Source of the DNA: CAVVIH01 sp963748295
GTDB lineage: Bacteria > Acidobacteriota > Vicinamibacteria > Vicinamibacterales > 2-12-FULL-66-21
Assembly: GCA_963748295.1 (NCBI GenBank)
Contig: CAVVIH010000001.1
Location: 522,007-586,006 of the forward strand
Direction of reading: 5' to 3'
Length of the DNA: 64,000 bases
In this document: piece after piece, positions 37,248-47,595 of the stretch
How the letters are laid out: the number at the start of each line of letters is the position of its first letter
Numbering within the stretch: the first letter of the stretch is position 1
Made by a program: the position numbers and the translations under genes
The notes under the pieces: generated by a model
The model's database searches: none
What the model was told of the DNA's origin: nothing
The model's input: only the letters and a program-made list of their open reading frames with translations

Positions 37248-39263
37248 ATGAAGCACCCGTTCCTGCGGCTCGCCCTGCTGTTGGGCCTCTTCGTCGCCGG
37301 CATCACCCCGCGGACCGCCGCGCAAGGGGAGAACCCGATCGCGTGGTCGCTCGCCTCGCCCCGCGATCTGAAGGTCAAGCCGGGTGCGCAGTTCGAGATC
37401 GTGCTGACGGCGACGATCGACGAGGGCTGGCATCTCTACTCGACGACGCAGCCGACCGGAGGTCCGACGCCGACGCGGATCACCCTGCCGCCCGGACAGC
37501 CATTTACCCTCGCTGCAGCGCCCGCCGGACCTGAGCCGAAGCGCGAACACGATCCGAACTTCGGGATGGAGACGGAGTTCTACGAATCGTCCGCGGTGTT
37601 TTCGCTGCCGATTCAAGTGGCGTCAACCGCGCCAGCGGGCCGCCAGCGCGTCGAGGTTCACGTTCGCTTCCAGACCTGCAACGACCGCCTGTGCCTGCCG
37701 CCGAAAACCGACAAGCTCGCGGTGGAAGTCGCGGTCGTGGGCGCCCCACCCGCCTCCGCGGCGCCTGGAGCGACAGCGCCTGCTCCCACCTCCGCGGCAC
37801 CTGAATCCAGTGTGCCGGCTACGGTGGGCAAGACGGTCGGCAAGCCTGCGAGCGGAAGTCCCGAGCCGGTCACGCCTGCTCGCGAAGGCGCAGCCGCGGT
37901 GGCACAGGGGGCGCCGATCGCTTTCGGTGCGGCCGGGCAGACGGGCGACCTCTGGGCATTCATCTGGCTCGCGATGACGGTTGGCGCGCTCTCACTGCTG
38001 ACGCCGTGCGTGTTCCCGATGGTGCCGATCACGGTGTCGTACTTCACGAACCACGCTGCGGGAAGCCGGCGGGCGGCGGTCGGCAACGCGTTCGTCTATT
38101 CGATCGGCATCATCCTGACGTTCACTGCCCTCGGCATGCTGCTCGCGCTCGTCGTTGGCGCGTCCGGGTTGAACCGGTTCGCGGCAAACCCGTGGATCAA
38201 TCTCCTGATCGCGGGCATCTTCCTCGGGTTTGCGATGAATCTCTTCGGCGCCTACGAGCTGACGCCGCCGGCGGCGCTGCTGACGAAGCTCGATGCGGCG
38301 ACGCGGCGCGAGGGCGGAAGCCGCTTCATCGGCACGCTGCTGATGGGGCTAACCTTCACGCTGACTTCGTTCACGTGCACGGCGCCGTTCGTCGGCACGC
38401 TCCTCGTGATGGCGTCACAGGGCAGCTGGAAGTGGCCGCTGATCGGCATGCTGGCGTTCTCGACGGTGTTCGCGCTGCCGTTTTTCGTGCTGGCGCTGCT
38501 GCCGCAGTTCATGTCGCGGCTGCCGCGCGCGGGCGGATGGCTCAACGCGGTCAAAGTGTCGATGGGATTCCTCGAGGTCGCGGCGGCGATGAAGTTCATC
38601 TCGAACGTCGATCTCGTCTGGGGCTGGAACATCTTCACGCGCGACGCCGTGCTCGCAACATGGGTCGCGCTTGGCGTCCTGCTCTGCGTGTATCTGCTCG
38701 GCTCTTCCGGCTCGCCCATGATTCGCCGACCGATCGGATCGGCGCGTGGCGTCTCAGCGCGGCGATCGTGTCGCTGTCGGTCACCCTGTATCTTGTCACC
38801 GGCCTGTTCGGCAAGCGTCTCGGCGAGCTCGAAGCATTTCTTCCACCCGCGACCGGGACGGCGGCGGATCGCGGTGCCGGAACGCTCGAGGGCGAGCTCG
38901 CGTGGATCGTGAACGACTACGATGCCGCTCTCGCCACCGCTGCACAAAGAGCAGCGCCTCGTCCTGATCGATTTCACCGGTTACACGTGCACCAACTGCC
39001 GGTGGATGGAAGCGAACATGTTCCCGCGCCCGGAGATTCGCGCCGAGCTGGAGCGCTTCGTGAGGGTGAGGCTATATACCGACGGCGAAGGGGAGCTCTA
39101 CGAGAAGCATCAGCAGTTCCAGGCCACTACCTTTGGTACCGTGGCGCTCCCGCTCTACGCCGTCATGACCGTCGACGGCCGGCCGCTCGCCACGTTCCCC
39201 GGGCTGACGCGCAAGCCCGAGGAGTTCATTGCCTTCCTGCGGTCGCCTGTTGCGACAAACTGA
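37248..39263 (+). CDS. dsbD: Thiol:disulfide interchange protein DsbD (two frameshifts)
   Basis: About 670 residues. A signal peptide is followed by the N-terminal DsbD domain ('WHLYSTTQPTGG', 'VRFQTCNDRLCLPPKTDKLA' with the CNDRLC Cys pair). An eight-helix core follows with membrane Cys in 'LSLLTPCVFPMVPITVSYF' and 'TSFTCTAPFVGTL'. The C-terminal thioredoxin-like domain has the active site 'FTGYTCTNCRWMEANMF' (CTNC). A lost G near 38,705 and an extra base near 38,935 break the frame. The protein passes electrons from cytoplasmic thioredoxin to periplasmic disulfide reductases. Its 3' end overlaps the next gene tail-to-tail by about 38 nt. Confidence 0.9.
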
Positions 39264-41233
39264 CGAATCCTGGCGTCACTTCACTTCTGACTTTAATCAC
39301 TGTCCAGCAGATCCGGAAGTTCTGCACTTTCTTCTCGCCCGCACCGATCGGCACGCGCAGCGCGTTCGAGTCGAGCTGCTGCAGGAATGCGGGATCGAAC
39401 CACGTGCCGGGCTCCGGGTCGAGCACCGGAGCGATACGGTAATCGCCGGGCGGCATGTTGCGGAACGTGAACTGTCCGTCGGTTCCGGGCCGCTGCGTGA
39501 AGATGCGTCGCGAGCCCGGCGTCCAGAATTCGCGGTCGGCGGCGTAGAGAACGATCGTGTAGTCCGGCGCGGGCTGCCCTTTCTCGTCGACGATCGCGCC
39601 GGTCAGCTCCGCTTCCTTGTCGGTCATCGTGATGACCAGGCCGCTGACGTTCTGCGAGGGCTTCACCTCGATCGGGAAGTCGAGCGTGTCCTGGCCCGAG
39701 ACGATCGACGAGGACAGCCTCCATCCTTGCGCGCCCGAGGCCGTCACCCGGTAGCGGCCGGGAACGACACCCGTTCACGCTGAACCGTCCGGTGGCGTCG
39801 ACGACCCCATTGACGTTGCTCGCCAGCTCGCCTCCCGATCCCGGATTGACCGGCGAGACGTTGATGCGCATCCGCGAGAGATCGGCAGGGATGGGCGTCG
39901 TGCCTTCGAACGCGATCCGGCCGCCGATCGTCATGCCCGGCTGCAGCGTGAGCACCAGGTTCTGAACGTCGCGGCCATCGACCGCGACGTCGGTCATGGC
40001 CCACAGACGGGTCTGCTCCGACCGCGCCTGCACGGCAGCCCGCCGTGCCGCTTCGGTTGCAACTGGCGTAGGCGGCACCGGCGGCTCGCCGCGCCCCCCG
40101 CCGCGTCCGCCTCCGAGCGTCGCGCGGGCGATCAACATGTACTGCCCGGGACCGACGTTGTTGAAGCGGAAACGGCCGTTCGCGATCGGCGCGCGTCGAG
40201 TTGTTGCCGACGCCAGGCACCTCGTGCCCCGTGCTCACGAGCGTCAGCTGCACGTTCTGCGGCATGGGCCCGTTCGAGGTGACGATCACGCCCTCGACCC
40301 GCGCAATCGACACCAGCTGGAGCTGGAAGTCGACGCCTTGTTTCTCTTCACCGATGCCGACAGCCACCGTCCCTGCGCTCCCGGGGAGCGTCGTTCCCGG
40401 GTAGTAGACCGGCGCGTATCCGGCATTCGTCTGCTCTCCGGATGGAAGCTGCGAGCGAAGCTGCGCGAGCCGGGAGGCCATGGCCTCCGCTTCCGCGGCG
40501 TTCGACTCTGCCGCGGCACCCCTGGTCATGCGCATCTCGAGCGCGGCGGCCACTTCAGCCTGCATGCGATCGATTTCCACCGCGGTCGACGCGTTCCTTG
40601 GCGTGGCGGCAACAATGTATTCGCCTGGCTGGAGCCCGTAGATCCGGTAGATGCCGCGATCGTCGGTCGAGCCCGTCCCGCCCTGCTGCAGGACGCGGGC
40701 GCCGCTCTGCATCGCGTACCTGAGCGCGCGAACCGGCGTTCCTGGAATCGCATCGCCGCTCTCGTCGAGCACCGTGCCCGTGATGACGCCGCCGCGCGGA
40801 ATCTGCAGGCTGACCTGCGAGCTTCTGTCCGTCCGCCAGTTGGATCGGGGTCCCCGGACGGCCGGGGCCCGGGCGGCGCTGCCCGTAGCTGACCGAGACG
40901 TGCCCTGGTTTGGCGGCGATGAGCGTGTAGCGTCCGGCCGGCAGCGCGATGAACGCGAACTTGCCGCTGTCGTCGGTCATGGCCGTCCGGCCGCGCATCT
41001 CGGAGCCCCCCAGCGAAACGCGAACCTTCCGCGCCGGCTGCCCGGAATCCGCCACGGTGACGGTTCCGGACACGGTCGCCGTTCCGACCGGGATCGCCTC
41101 GGTGGGGCGCGTGTCGCGCGCCGTCTGCACGGGCGTGGGCGGCGGCCCCTGCGGAAGAGCCGTCAGTTCGGCGCCGAGCGCGAGGCACAGCGCGGCAGAC
41201 AACAACGTGGCGGGAGCTGAGATCTTTCATCAT
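39226..41233 (-). CDS. Secreted protein with repeated carboxypeptidase-regulatory-like domains (frameshifts)
   Basis: About 665 residues made of prealbumin-like/carboxypeptidase-regulatory domains: 'TVSGTVTVADSGQPARKVRV', 'SGKFAFIALPAGRYTLIA', 'GVITGTVLDESGDAIPGTPV', 'RGIYRIYGLQPGEYIVAA', 'NGRFRFNNVGPGQYMLIA', 'LTGAIVDEKGQPAPDY', 'FTFRNMPPGDYRIAP'. Each repeat is a seven-stranded sandwich likely used as a spacer or adhesion module. Starting at MM (41,233), a break within the signal peptide near 41,200 leads to 'LSAALCLALGAELTAL'; others are near 40,825, 40,190 and 39,770. It contains a Gly/Arg-rich loop 'GGGRGGGRGEPP'. It is divergent from a VWFA-type gene. Confidence 0.78.
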
Positions 41234-41256
41234 CGTGTCCTTAGACGTCCGGCCCC

Positions 41257-41270
41257 CCAAACGCGTTTGG
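41257..41270. promoter_or_regulatory. 14-bp perfect palindrome ccaaacgcgtttgg in a divergent promoter region
   Basis: It lies near the middle of the 75-bp gap between the carboxypeptidase-regulatory gene and the VWFA-type gene, a good place for an operator shared by both. Its regulator is not identified. Confidence 0.5.
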
Positions 41271-41308
41271 CGACGCGGATTGCCGCGTCCCCGGATATCC
41301 TCTACCTG

Positions 41309-43131
41309 ATGACGACAGCCATCGGGCGGGCGTTTCTGGCGCTCGTGCCGCGTCGCTGGCGCTCGCGATGGGCGCGGCGCACCCGCTTGCCGAGCAGCAG
41401 GATGCCCAGGCCCCCGTGTTCAGATCCGGCGTCGAGCTGGTTGCCGTCGACTTCATGGCGCTCTCGGCCGGACGGCGCACCGATCATCGACCTGAAGCCG
41501 GAGGAAGTCACGCTGAGAGTCGACGGACGCACGCGGCTGCTCCGGTCGCTCCAGTGGATTCAGGTCGCCGGCACGGGCCTTCAGGCTGCCGACTGGGTAC
41601 CGCCGCCGTTCGGTTCCAACACCGCCAGCGACGCGGGACGCGGCATCATCATCGTCCTGGACAACGAGTCGCTCAATACCGGGCGGGAAGCGCCGCTTCG
41701 CAGCGCCGTCCGGCGGTTTCTGTCCGCGCTCACCCCGCGCGATCGCGTCGCGCTCGTGACGATGCCATATGGGGGCGTGCGCGTCGATTTCACCAACGAG
41801 CACGACAAGGTCACGCACGGTGCTCGCGACGATCGCGGGACAGGCCTCGCGCACCGAAACTGGGTCCGACGCCGCGTGCCGCACACGCCGCACGCTCGAA
41901 TCGCTCGTCGGCCTCCTCGAAGGGCTCGGTCAGCCCGAGGGCCGACGACGATGATGTTTTTCACGACCGGACTGTCGGGCCCGCGCCGTGATGCGCCGCT
42001 CACGCTCGCGCCCGGGGCGATGCGAGCTGACGGTGGAGCAGTTCCAGCAGGTCGGCTTCGCGGCGATTGGCGCGCGCGCGCAGTTCTATGTGATTCAACC
42101 GGAGGATCCGGCGCTCAAGCTCGGCCCGCAGCCGACCGAGAACATCGCCGGGGCAGGGTTTCTCGGGCTCCGACAACCAGTTCGAGGGGATCGAGCATCT
42201 CAGCGGCGTGACCGCGGCGCGGCGGCTGCACCTGTCGACCGCCGGCGACGAGACGCTGTGCCGCGATCGTCCGCGAGACATCCGGCTATTACTTGATCTC
42301 GTTCGTAGCCCGATCGCACCGATCGCAACGGCCTGCGTCATCGGCTCGATCATCTCGGTCGCGCGGCCCGGGACGCTGATCCGTGCGCGGCCGGAAATCG
42401 TCATCGCGCGGGCGGACGCGCGCGGCCGCCAGCCGAATACGCCGCAGAACATGCTGCGCGAGCCGAAGGTGTTTCGCGAGCTGCCGATGCGCGCCGTCGG
42501 CTTCGTCTCGAAAGACCCCGACGGCAATCTGAAAGTGATCGCGATGGCGGAGCCGATCGAGCCTGGCATCGCCCTGCGATCAGCGGCGGCGGCGTTGTTC
42601 GACGGCAACGGCCGGCTGAGCGCGCAGTCGACCGCTGACGCGACCGCGCTGTCGGCGACGCCGGTGATCACCGGCCTGGTCACCAGGCCCGGCGCCTACC
42701 GGCTGCGCGTGGCGGCGACCGACGAATCCGGACGCGCCGGCACCGCCGATTACGATCTCGAGGCGGAGCTCGCGCCAGCGGGTCCACTGACGCTCAGCTC
42801 GATGATGGTCGGCATCTCGCGCGGCGGCGGCTTCTCGCCGCGCCTGCAGTTCGGCAGCGAACCTGTCGCGCTGGCCTATCTGGAAATCTACGGCCCGACC
42901 GGCGGCGCGCCGATCTCGATGGCGCTCGAGATCGCGACGTCACCGAACGCACCGGCCAAGCTCTCGATCCCCGGCGCCGTCGCCGATACGCGCAGCGCCG
43001 ACCGCCACCTCGCCACCGCCGCCATCCCCATCGGCGGCTTTCCACCCGGGGACTACGTCATTCGCGCGATAGTCTCGATGCAGGGACAGCCGTCAGGCAG
43101 AGTCGTGCGAACAATTCGGAAGGTGCAGTAG
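41309..43131 (+). CDS. VWFA-related (acidobacterial) domain protein, copy 1 (many frameshifts)
   Basis: Reads as about 600 residues and is a clear paralogue of the intact gene at 55,934. Pieces: 'FRSGVELVAVDFMALS', 'PIIDLKPEEVTLRVDGRTRL', 'RGIIIVLDNESLNTGREAPL', 'FLSALTPRDRVALVTMPYGG', 'SLVGLLEGLGQPEG', 'TTMMFFTTGLSGPRRDAPLT', 'GARAQFYVIQPEDPALKLGP', 'EGIEHLSGVTAARRLHLS', 'VFRELPMRAVGFVSKD', ending 'PSGRVVRTIRKVQ'. The metal site reads LDNES, a degenerate form of DxSxS. At least eight indels lie between 41,350 and 42,350; the rest is clean. It is secreted and its function is unknown. Confidence 0.8.
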
Positions 43132-43133
43132 AT

Positions 43134-43283
43134 CAATTGTTAGTCGCTAATTGCTAATCATTGGCAACGAGCTGCTTCGAAGGCTCGGACGGCTTGGGGC
43201 GCCTCGCCGCAGAATGCCCCAAGCCGTCCGGATCGTCGAGTCCAGCTCGTTGCCTGTGATTAACAACTAACAATTAACAATTG
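43134..43283. terminator. Nested three-stem inverted repeat between convergent VWFA and TonB genes
   Basis: Three sets of arms fold back on one axis. Inner: 43,186-43,200 cggacggcttggggc with 43,216-43,230, 15 bp perfect. Middle: 43,163-43,174 ggcaacgagctg with 43,243-43,254. Outer: 43,134-43,142 caattgtta with 43,275-43,283. The outer arms are extended by 7-bp steps of ttgtta-like units. It fills the gap and could end transcription from both sides. Confidence 0.78.
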
Positions 43284-43310
43284 TCGTCGTCGTGGTCTCC
43301 GTCGCAGTCC

Positions 43311-46300
43311 CTACCAATTCAGTCTGAACATGATCTGTCCAAGCCGCCCGCCCGGATCGAACGTGTTGCTCGGATCCTGGTAGGCGGTGGTGACCTGGCC
43401 GAACGTGGCGGCGGCGTAGGCGGCGTTCGAGTTGGCCGGGATGAACGGATCGAAGTTGATGTTGTCGAACACGTTCAGCACGTCGAGCCGGAGCTCGAAG
43501 TTCACCTGCCCCTTGATCGGGAAGCGCTTGGTCAGGCCGACGTCGAAGCGCGTGAAGAACGGCGCGCGGACGAGGAGCGTGCGCGGCGCGCAGTCGCCGC
43601 TCTTTTCCTGGATGCAGTCCGCGCCGTTGGCCGGCGCGAAGTAGCGTCCCTGCGGCACGCCGAGATCGGAGTAGCCGGTCGGCGACGTCGTGCTGACGTT
43701 GAAGGCGCGGCGCGTGTTCTCGATCACGTCCTGCGGCAGCATGTACACCGTCGGCAGCCCGGTTTCCGGACTGTTCCGGATGTCGTGCTTGTAGATGTCG
43801 GTCAGCTCGCCGACGCTCATCCCGACCAGGCGCACGTTGCCGAAGTTGATCGTGCGGGCCTGGATGCGGCCGACGCCGTTGAACTGCCAGTTGCCGAAGA
43901 TCCCGTTGAGGATCGCGTTCATGTTCGTGCCGAACCGCTGCCCCTGGCCGACCGGGATCGTCCAGTCCCACTGCGTCTTGATGGCGTGGCGCACGTTCGC
44001 CGTGGGATTGAGCACGCGGCCGTACTGGAACCCGAGGAACGCGGATCCCCCCTCGAGCGCGTACTGATAGTTGACGTTCGCCTGCAGACCCTTGGACAGC
44101 CGTCGGCGCAGCTCGATCTGCAGCGCGTGATAGTCGCTATACGCGCCGCTGTCGGTCACGTTCGCGTCGTCCACGTCGGGGTTGATGACGAAGAAGTTCG
44201 CCGGAAGCCCCGCGCGCGCGGCCAGATCGCGGCGGCTGAGCGTGCCGTCGAGATCGCCGGCCGACGCTTCGGGCTGCGGGTTCGTCACGACGAGCCGTGA
44301 CGCGAGTCCAGAATTGGCCCACGTCTGCGTGGCGTTCGCGTACGCCGCGGGATTGGTGACGTCGCGCGAGCCGTTGAGATACGCGAGGTAGATCGGCAGC
44401 GGCGACGTTCCAGTTCCCGCTCCGAAGTAGGCGAACGAGCCCGCGCGATTGGCGACGCCCGAGTTGTTGTTCGCCTGCAGGTTGCCCATCGCCAGCCGGA
44501 ACTCGTTGAGGAAGCCGTTCTGCAGGATCGTCAGCGTGTCGTTGTAGTTGATGGTCGACCACTGATCGACGCCGCGGGTGCCGACGTAGCGGACGTCCAC
44601 CGCCATGTCCTTCGAGATCGATCGCTGGAAGCTGACGCTCCAGGAGTGCGCGGATGCCACCTGGATGTCCGGCGCGAACGTGTTGAGGTCGTCGGCGCGG
44701 TTCGGCTGCAGCGCGATCGGGTAGCTCGGGGTGGCGGGGAACGACGCGTTGTAGAGGCGATCGGTCTCCCTCAGGAACACCGGCCACGTTTCGCCGGGGC
44801 CGACGATGCCGGTGGACGCGTCGCGTGAGAGGCTGCGGGTGCCGCCGGGGTTGCCGTCGTAGATGCCGACGAAGAAGCCCAGGCCCTGACGATCGTAGGC
44901 GACCGAGTAGCCGCCGCGCAGCGTCGCCTGTTCGGGATCGCCGAGCAGCGTGCGCAGCCAGCCGCTCTGTACGTTGGGCCGCCACGCCACGCCGACGTTC
45001 GGCGCGATGTTGTTCCAGTCGGTGTTGTAGCCCTTGGTGCCGCTCGTCAGCTGGATGTACTCGGGCACCTTGCCGCCGGTCGATCCGGGCTGATAGAAGG
45101 CGCAGCGCGAATAGGTGCCGCCGTCGCCCGTGCCCGACCGGCCGCAGATGTCGTCCATCGTGACCGCCGACATCACGCTCGTGGTCGGCGTGAACGGCAT
45201 CTGCACTTCCCAGCGGAGACCGGCGTTCAGCGTCAGCGTCGGGGTTGCACGCCAGGAGTCCTGCGCGAACGCGGAGAAGGAATTCATCTTGCCGCGGCGC
45301 GATACAGGACCGAACGCGACGTACTGGCCGGTCGCGTCGTCGAGGCCCGCGAGGCCGGTCACCGCGCCAACCCGCCCGGTCAGGAGCGAGGTACAGCTCG
45401 CGCGCGTCGGTCAGGTTCCCCGCGGAGGCGCCGGGGAAGTTGCCGGAGGTGCCGCCGGTGAACATTCCCGCCGCCGGATCGTTGGTGGTGTCGAACCGCA
45501 GGTTGATGCCGGGCACCATCTGCTGCTCGTTCTCCCACGCCTCGAGCATCAGCGCCGAGCCGCCGAAGCTGACGCTGTGCTTGCCGCGCTGCCAGCTGAG
45601 CGTCTCGTCGACCGCGTAGTTCCAGGCGCTGCGCCAGCTCGGGCCGTTCGACGTGTGCCAGTTCGTGAGGCCGATATTGGCGTCGAAGTCGATCGCGTAG
45701 CCGCCTTGATCCTCGAACGTCTGCGGCCCGTTGCTCGCCATGTCGCCGAAATACGACGCGCCGCCCCTGGTGATGCCGCCGTGCAGCTCGTTGACCATCG
45801 TCGACGAGAGCGTCGAGCGCAGCGTGATCGAGTAGAGCGGCCGGGTCGAGTAGTACAGCCGGTAGTTCGGCGCGCCGGGGAACCGCACGTCCGCGTTGTT
45901 CAGATAGTCCGGATCGCGCTCGGTGGAGATGACGTGCGCCGTGCCGCTGAGGCGATGGTTGTCGGTCAGGTTGTAATCGAGCCGGACCGACGGCTGATGC
46001 TCGAAGAGCGTGCCGGGGCTCTGCCAGACGTAGCTCATGAGAAGCGGATCGGTGGACGGCGTCAGCGAACCGCCCGTCCCGGTCGATGACTGGATGTTGT
46101 TGAGCAGGCTCGCGACGGTGGGGTCGATCGACGCCACCTGGCCGCTCCTGGCTGCGAGATCGAGGACGTTCACTTCACGGACCTGGCCGGCGACGTTGTA
46201 GCGGAACCAGCCATCGAGCGCACGCGGATGCAGGGTCGTGCGCGTGCGCGAGAAGCTGTTCGGGAAGCGCAGCTGCTCGTAGTTGGCGAAGAAGAACGCC

Positions 46301-47203
46301 TTGTCGCGGCCGTCGAACAGCCCCGGGATCACGATGGGTCCGCCGACGCGTCCGCCGTACTGATTGAGCCGCACTTCGTTCCGCGGCAGGCCGTTGCGCT
46401 TGTTGAACCAGTAGTTCGAGTTCAGCTCGGTGTCGCGGAAGTACTCGTAGGCGCTGCCGCTGAAGCGGTTGGTCCCCGATCGCGTGACGAAGTTGATCGT
46501 CGTCGCGCCGCTGCCGCCGGTCGCGGCGTCGCCGACCGCGGTGGTCACGGTGACGGCCTCGACCGCGTCCTGCCGCGGCGTCACGGAGGCGAAGAACCCG
46601 TCGGTCGACTTGTTGAAGTTGTCGGCGTTGCTGACGCCGTCCAGGGTGATGTTGATGAACGATTCCGGCAGGCCGTTGATGTTCGAGTTGCGGTTGATGG
46701 TCGCCGTGTTGACGCCGGGCAGGAACGTCACCGCGTTCAGCGCGTTGCGGGTCGGCGTCGGCATGCGGTTGATCTGATCGGCGTTGAGCGTCGACGACAC
46801 GGTCGCGGTCTGCGTGTTCACCAGCTCCGAGCTGCTCGTGACGGTGACCGTCTCCTCGAGCTGCCCGACTTCCATCGTCACTTTCACCGACGCCGGCGTG
46901 CCAGGCACCACGCGGACGTCGGACACGACCGCGGTCTTGAAACCGGTCAGCGAGACCGTGAGCGTGTACTTGCCGGCGCTGAGCGCGGGGATCGAGAACA
47001 CGCCTTCCGTATTGGTGACGGTCTCGTGCGTCGTGCCGGCTTCGTCCTTCGCGATCACCGTGACGCCGGGGATCGCACCGCCGCCGGTATCCAGCACGAC
47101 GCCGGAGATCGTCGACGTGGCGCCGCCCTGCGCGTATGCGGCGGCGCCCGTGCCGGCAACAAACGCCAGCACGATCAGAAACAATCGTGAATCGGTCCTT
47201 CAT
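43311..47203 (-). CDS. TonB-dependent receptor, OAR-like, copy A (two frameshifts)
   Basis: About 1,295 residues ending in Trp ('GQIMFRLNW'). The start ATG 47,203 follows GGAGGGAGAC. One shift in the signal peptide (near 47,185) links 'MKDRFTI' to 'LFLIVLAFVAGTGAAAYAQG'; a second lies near 45,380. The N-terminal regulatory domain reads 'TISGVVLDTGGGAIPGVTVI', the plug has 'NALNAVTFLPGVNTA', and the barrel includes 'NEVRLNQYGGRVGGPIVIPG'. It is very close in sequence to the next receptor gene, so the two are recent duplicates. These receptors import large substrates with TonB energy; the substrate is unknown. It faces the VWFA-type gene tail-to-tail. Confidence 0.9.
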
Positions 47204-47249
47204 GTCTCCCTCCTCCGAGGCGCGGGAAGTGAGCTGCAGGCAGGTTATC

Positions 47250-47305
47250 TGCGCTGCTTTAGGGCTGCCAACGCGCCGCAAGGCAGGCCTGAAGGCCTGC
47301 GCTAC
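47250..47305. repeat. REP-like element, right arm intact
   Basis: The arm 47,282-47,305 reads ggcaggcctgaaggcctg followed by cgctac, forming GCAGGCC-TGAA-GGCCTGC with GTAGC on the minus strand, like the pair at 21,404-21,457. The left arm (47,250-47,268) is decayed. It lies in the 392-bp gap between two TonB receptor genes. Confidence 0.6.
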
Positions 47306-47441
47306 GGCGCACAACACGCATACAGCGAGTATCCACGCGATAGACGCTCGAAGAATCAGGCCCGGACGGCCTGATGAAAATTAGATGTGACGATGAATGG
47401 GACTAACGTGCGCTGGGACGATTGCAGGGACTGCTGTTATT

Positions 47442-47539
47442 GCAGAGTGCAGAGTGCAGATTGCAGTCTGGTGATTGCGGATTGTCGCTTACTGATTGTG
47501 GAATGACGAGAAGCTGGGAGCTGACAGCTGATAGCTGAG
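47442..47539. repeat. Drifting heptamer array, 14 units in register
   Basis: The 7-bp step holds for 98 bp while the sequence drifts: gcagagt twice, gcagatt, gcagtct, ggtgatt, gcggatt, gtcgctt, actgatt, gtggaat, gacgaga, agctggg, agctgac, agctgat, agctgag. It leads straight into a terminator-like hairpin. Confidence 0.8.
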
Positions 47540-47545
47540 ATCAGA

Positions 47546-47583
47546 CGGCAGGAAAGCAGATGGAGGATTTCTGCTTCCTGCCG
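47546..47583 (-). terminator. Hairpin downstream of TonB receptor copy B
   Basis: The arms cggcaggaaagcaga (47,546-47,560) and tctgcttcctgccg (47,570-47,583) pair with one bulged A around a 9-nt loop, 13 nt after the stop codon of the receptor gene read on the minus strand. Confidence 0.7.
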
Positions 47584-47595
47584 TCGTCCCGGGTG

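Noticed and set aside
43281..44300. Plus-strand open frames opposite the TonB receptors (for example here and at 50,006-51,388)
   Set aside because: They are shadows of the minus-strand receptor genes, with no start signals and Arg/His/Val-rich translations.
47204..47595. Small gene in the 392-bp gap between receptor copies A and B
   Set aside because: The gap is explained by a REP-like element, a heptamer array and a terminator hairpin. No frame has a start signal and coding-like composition.
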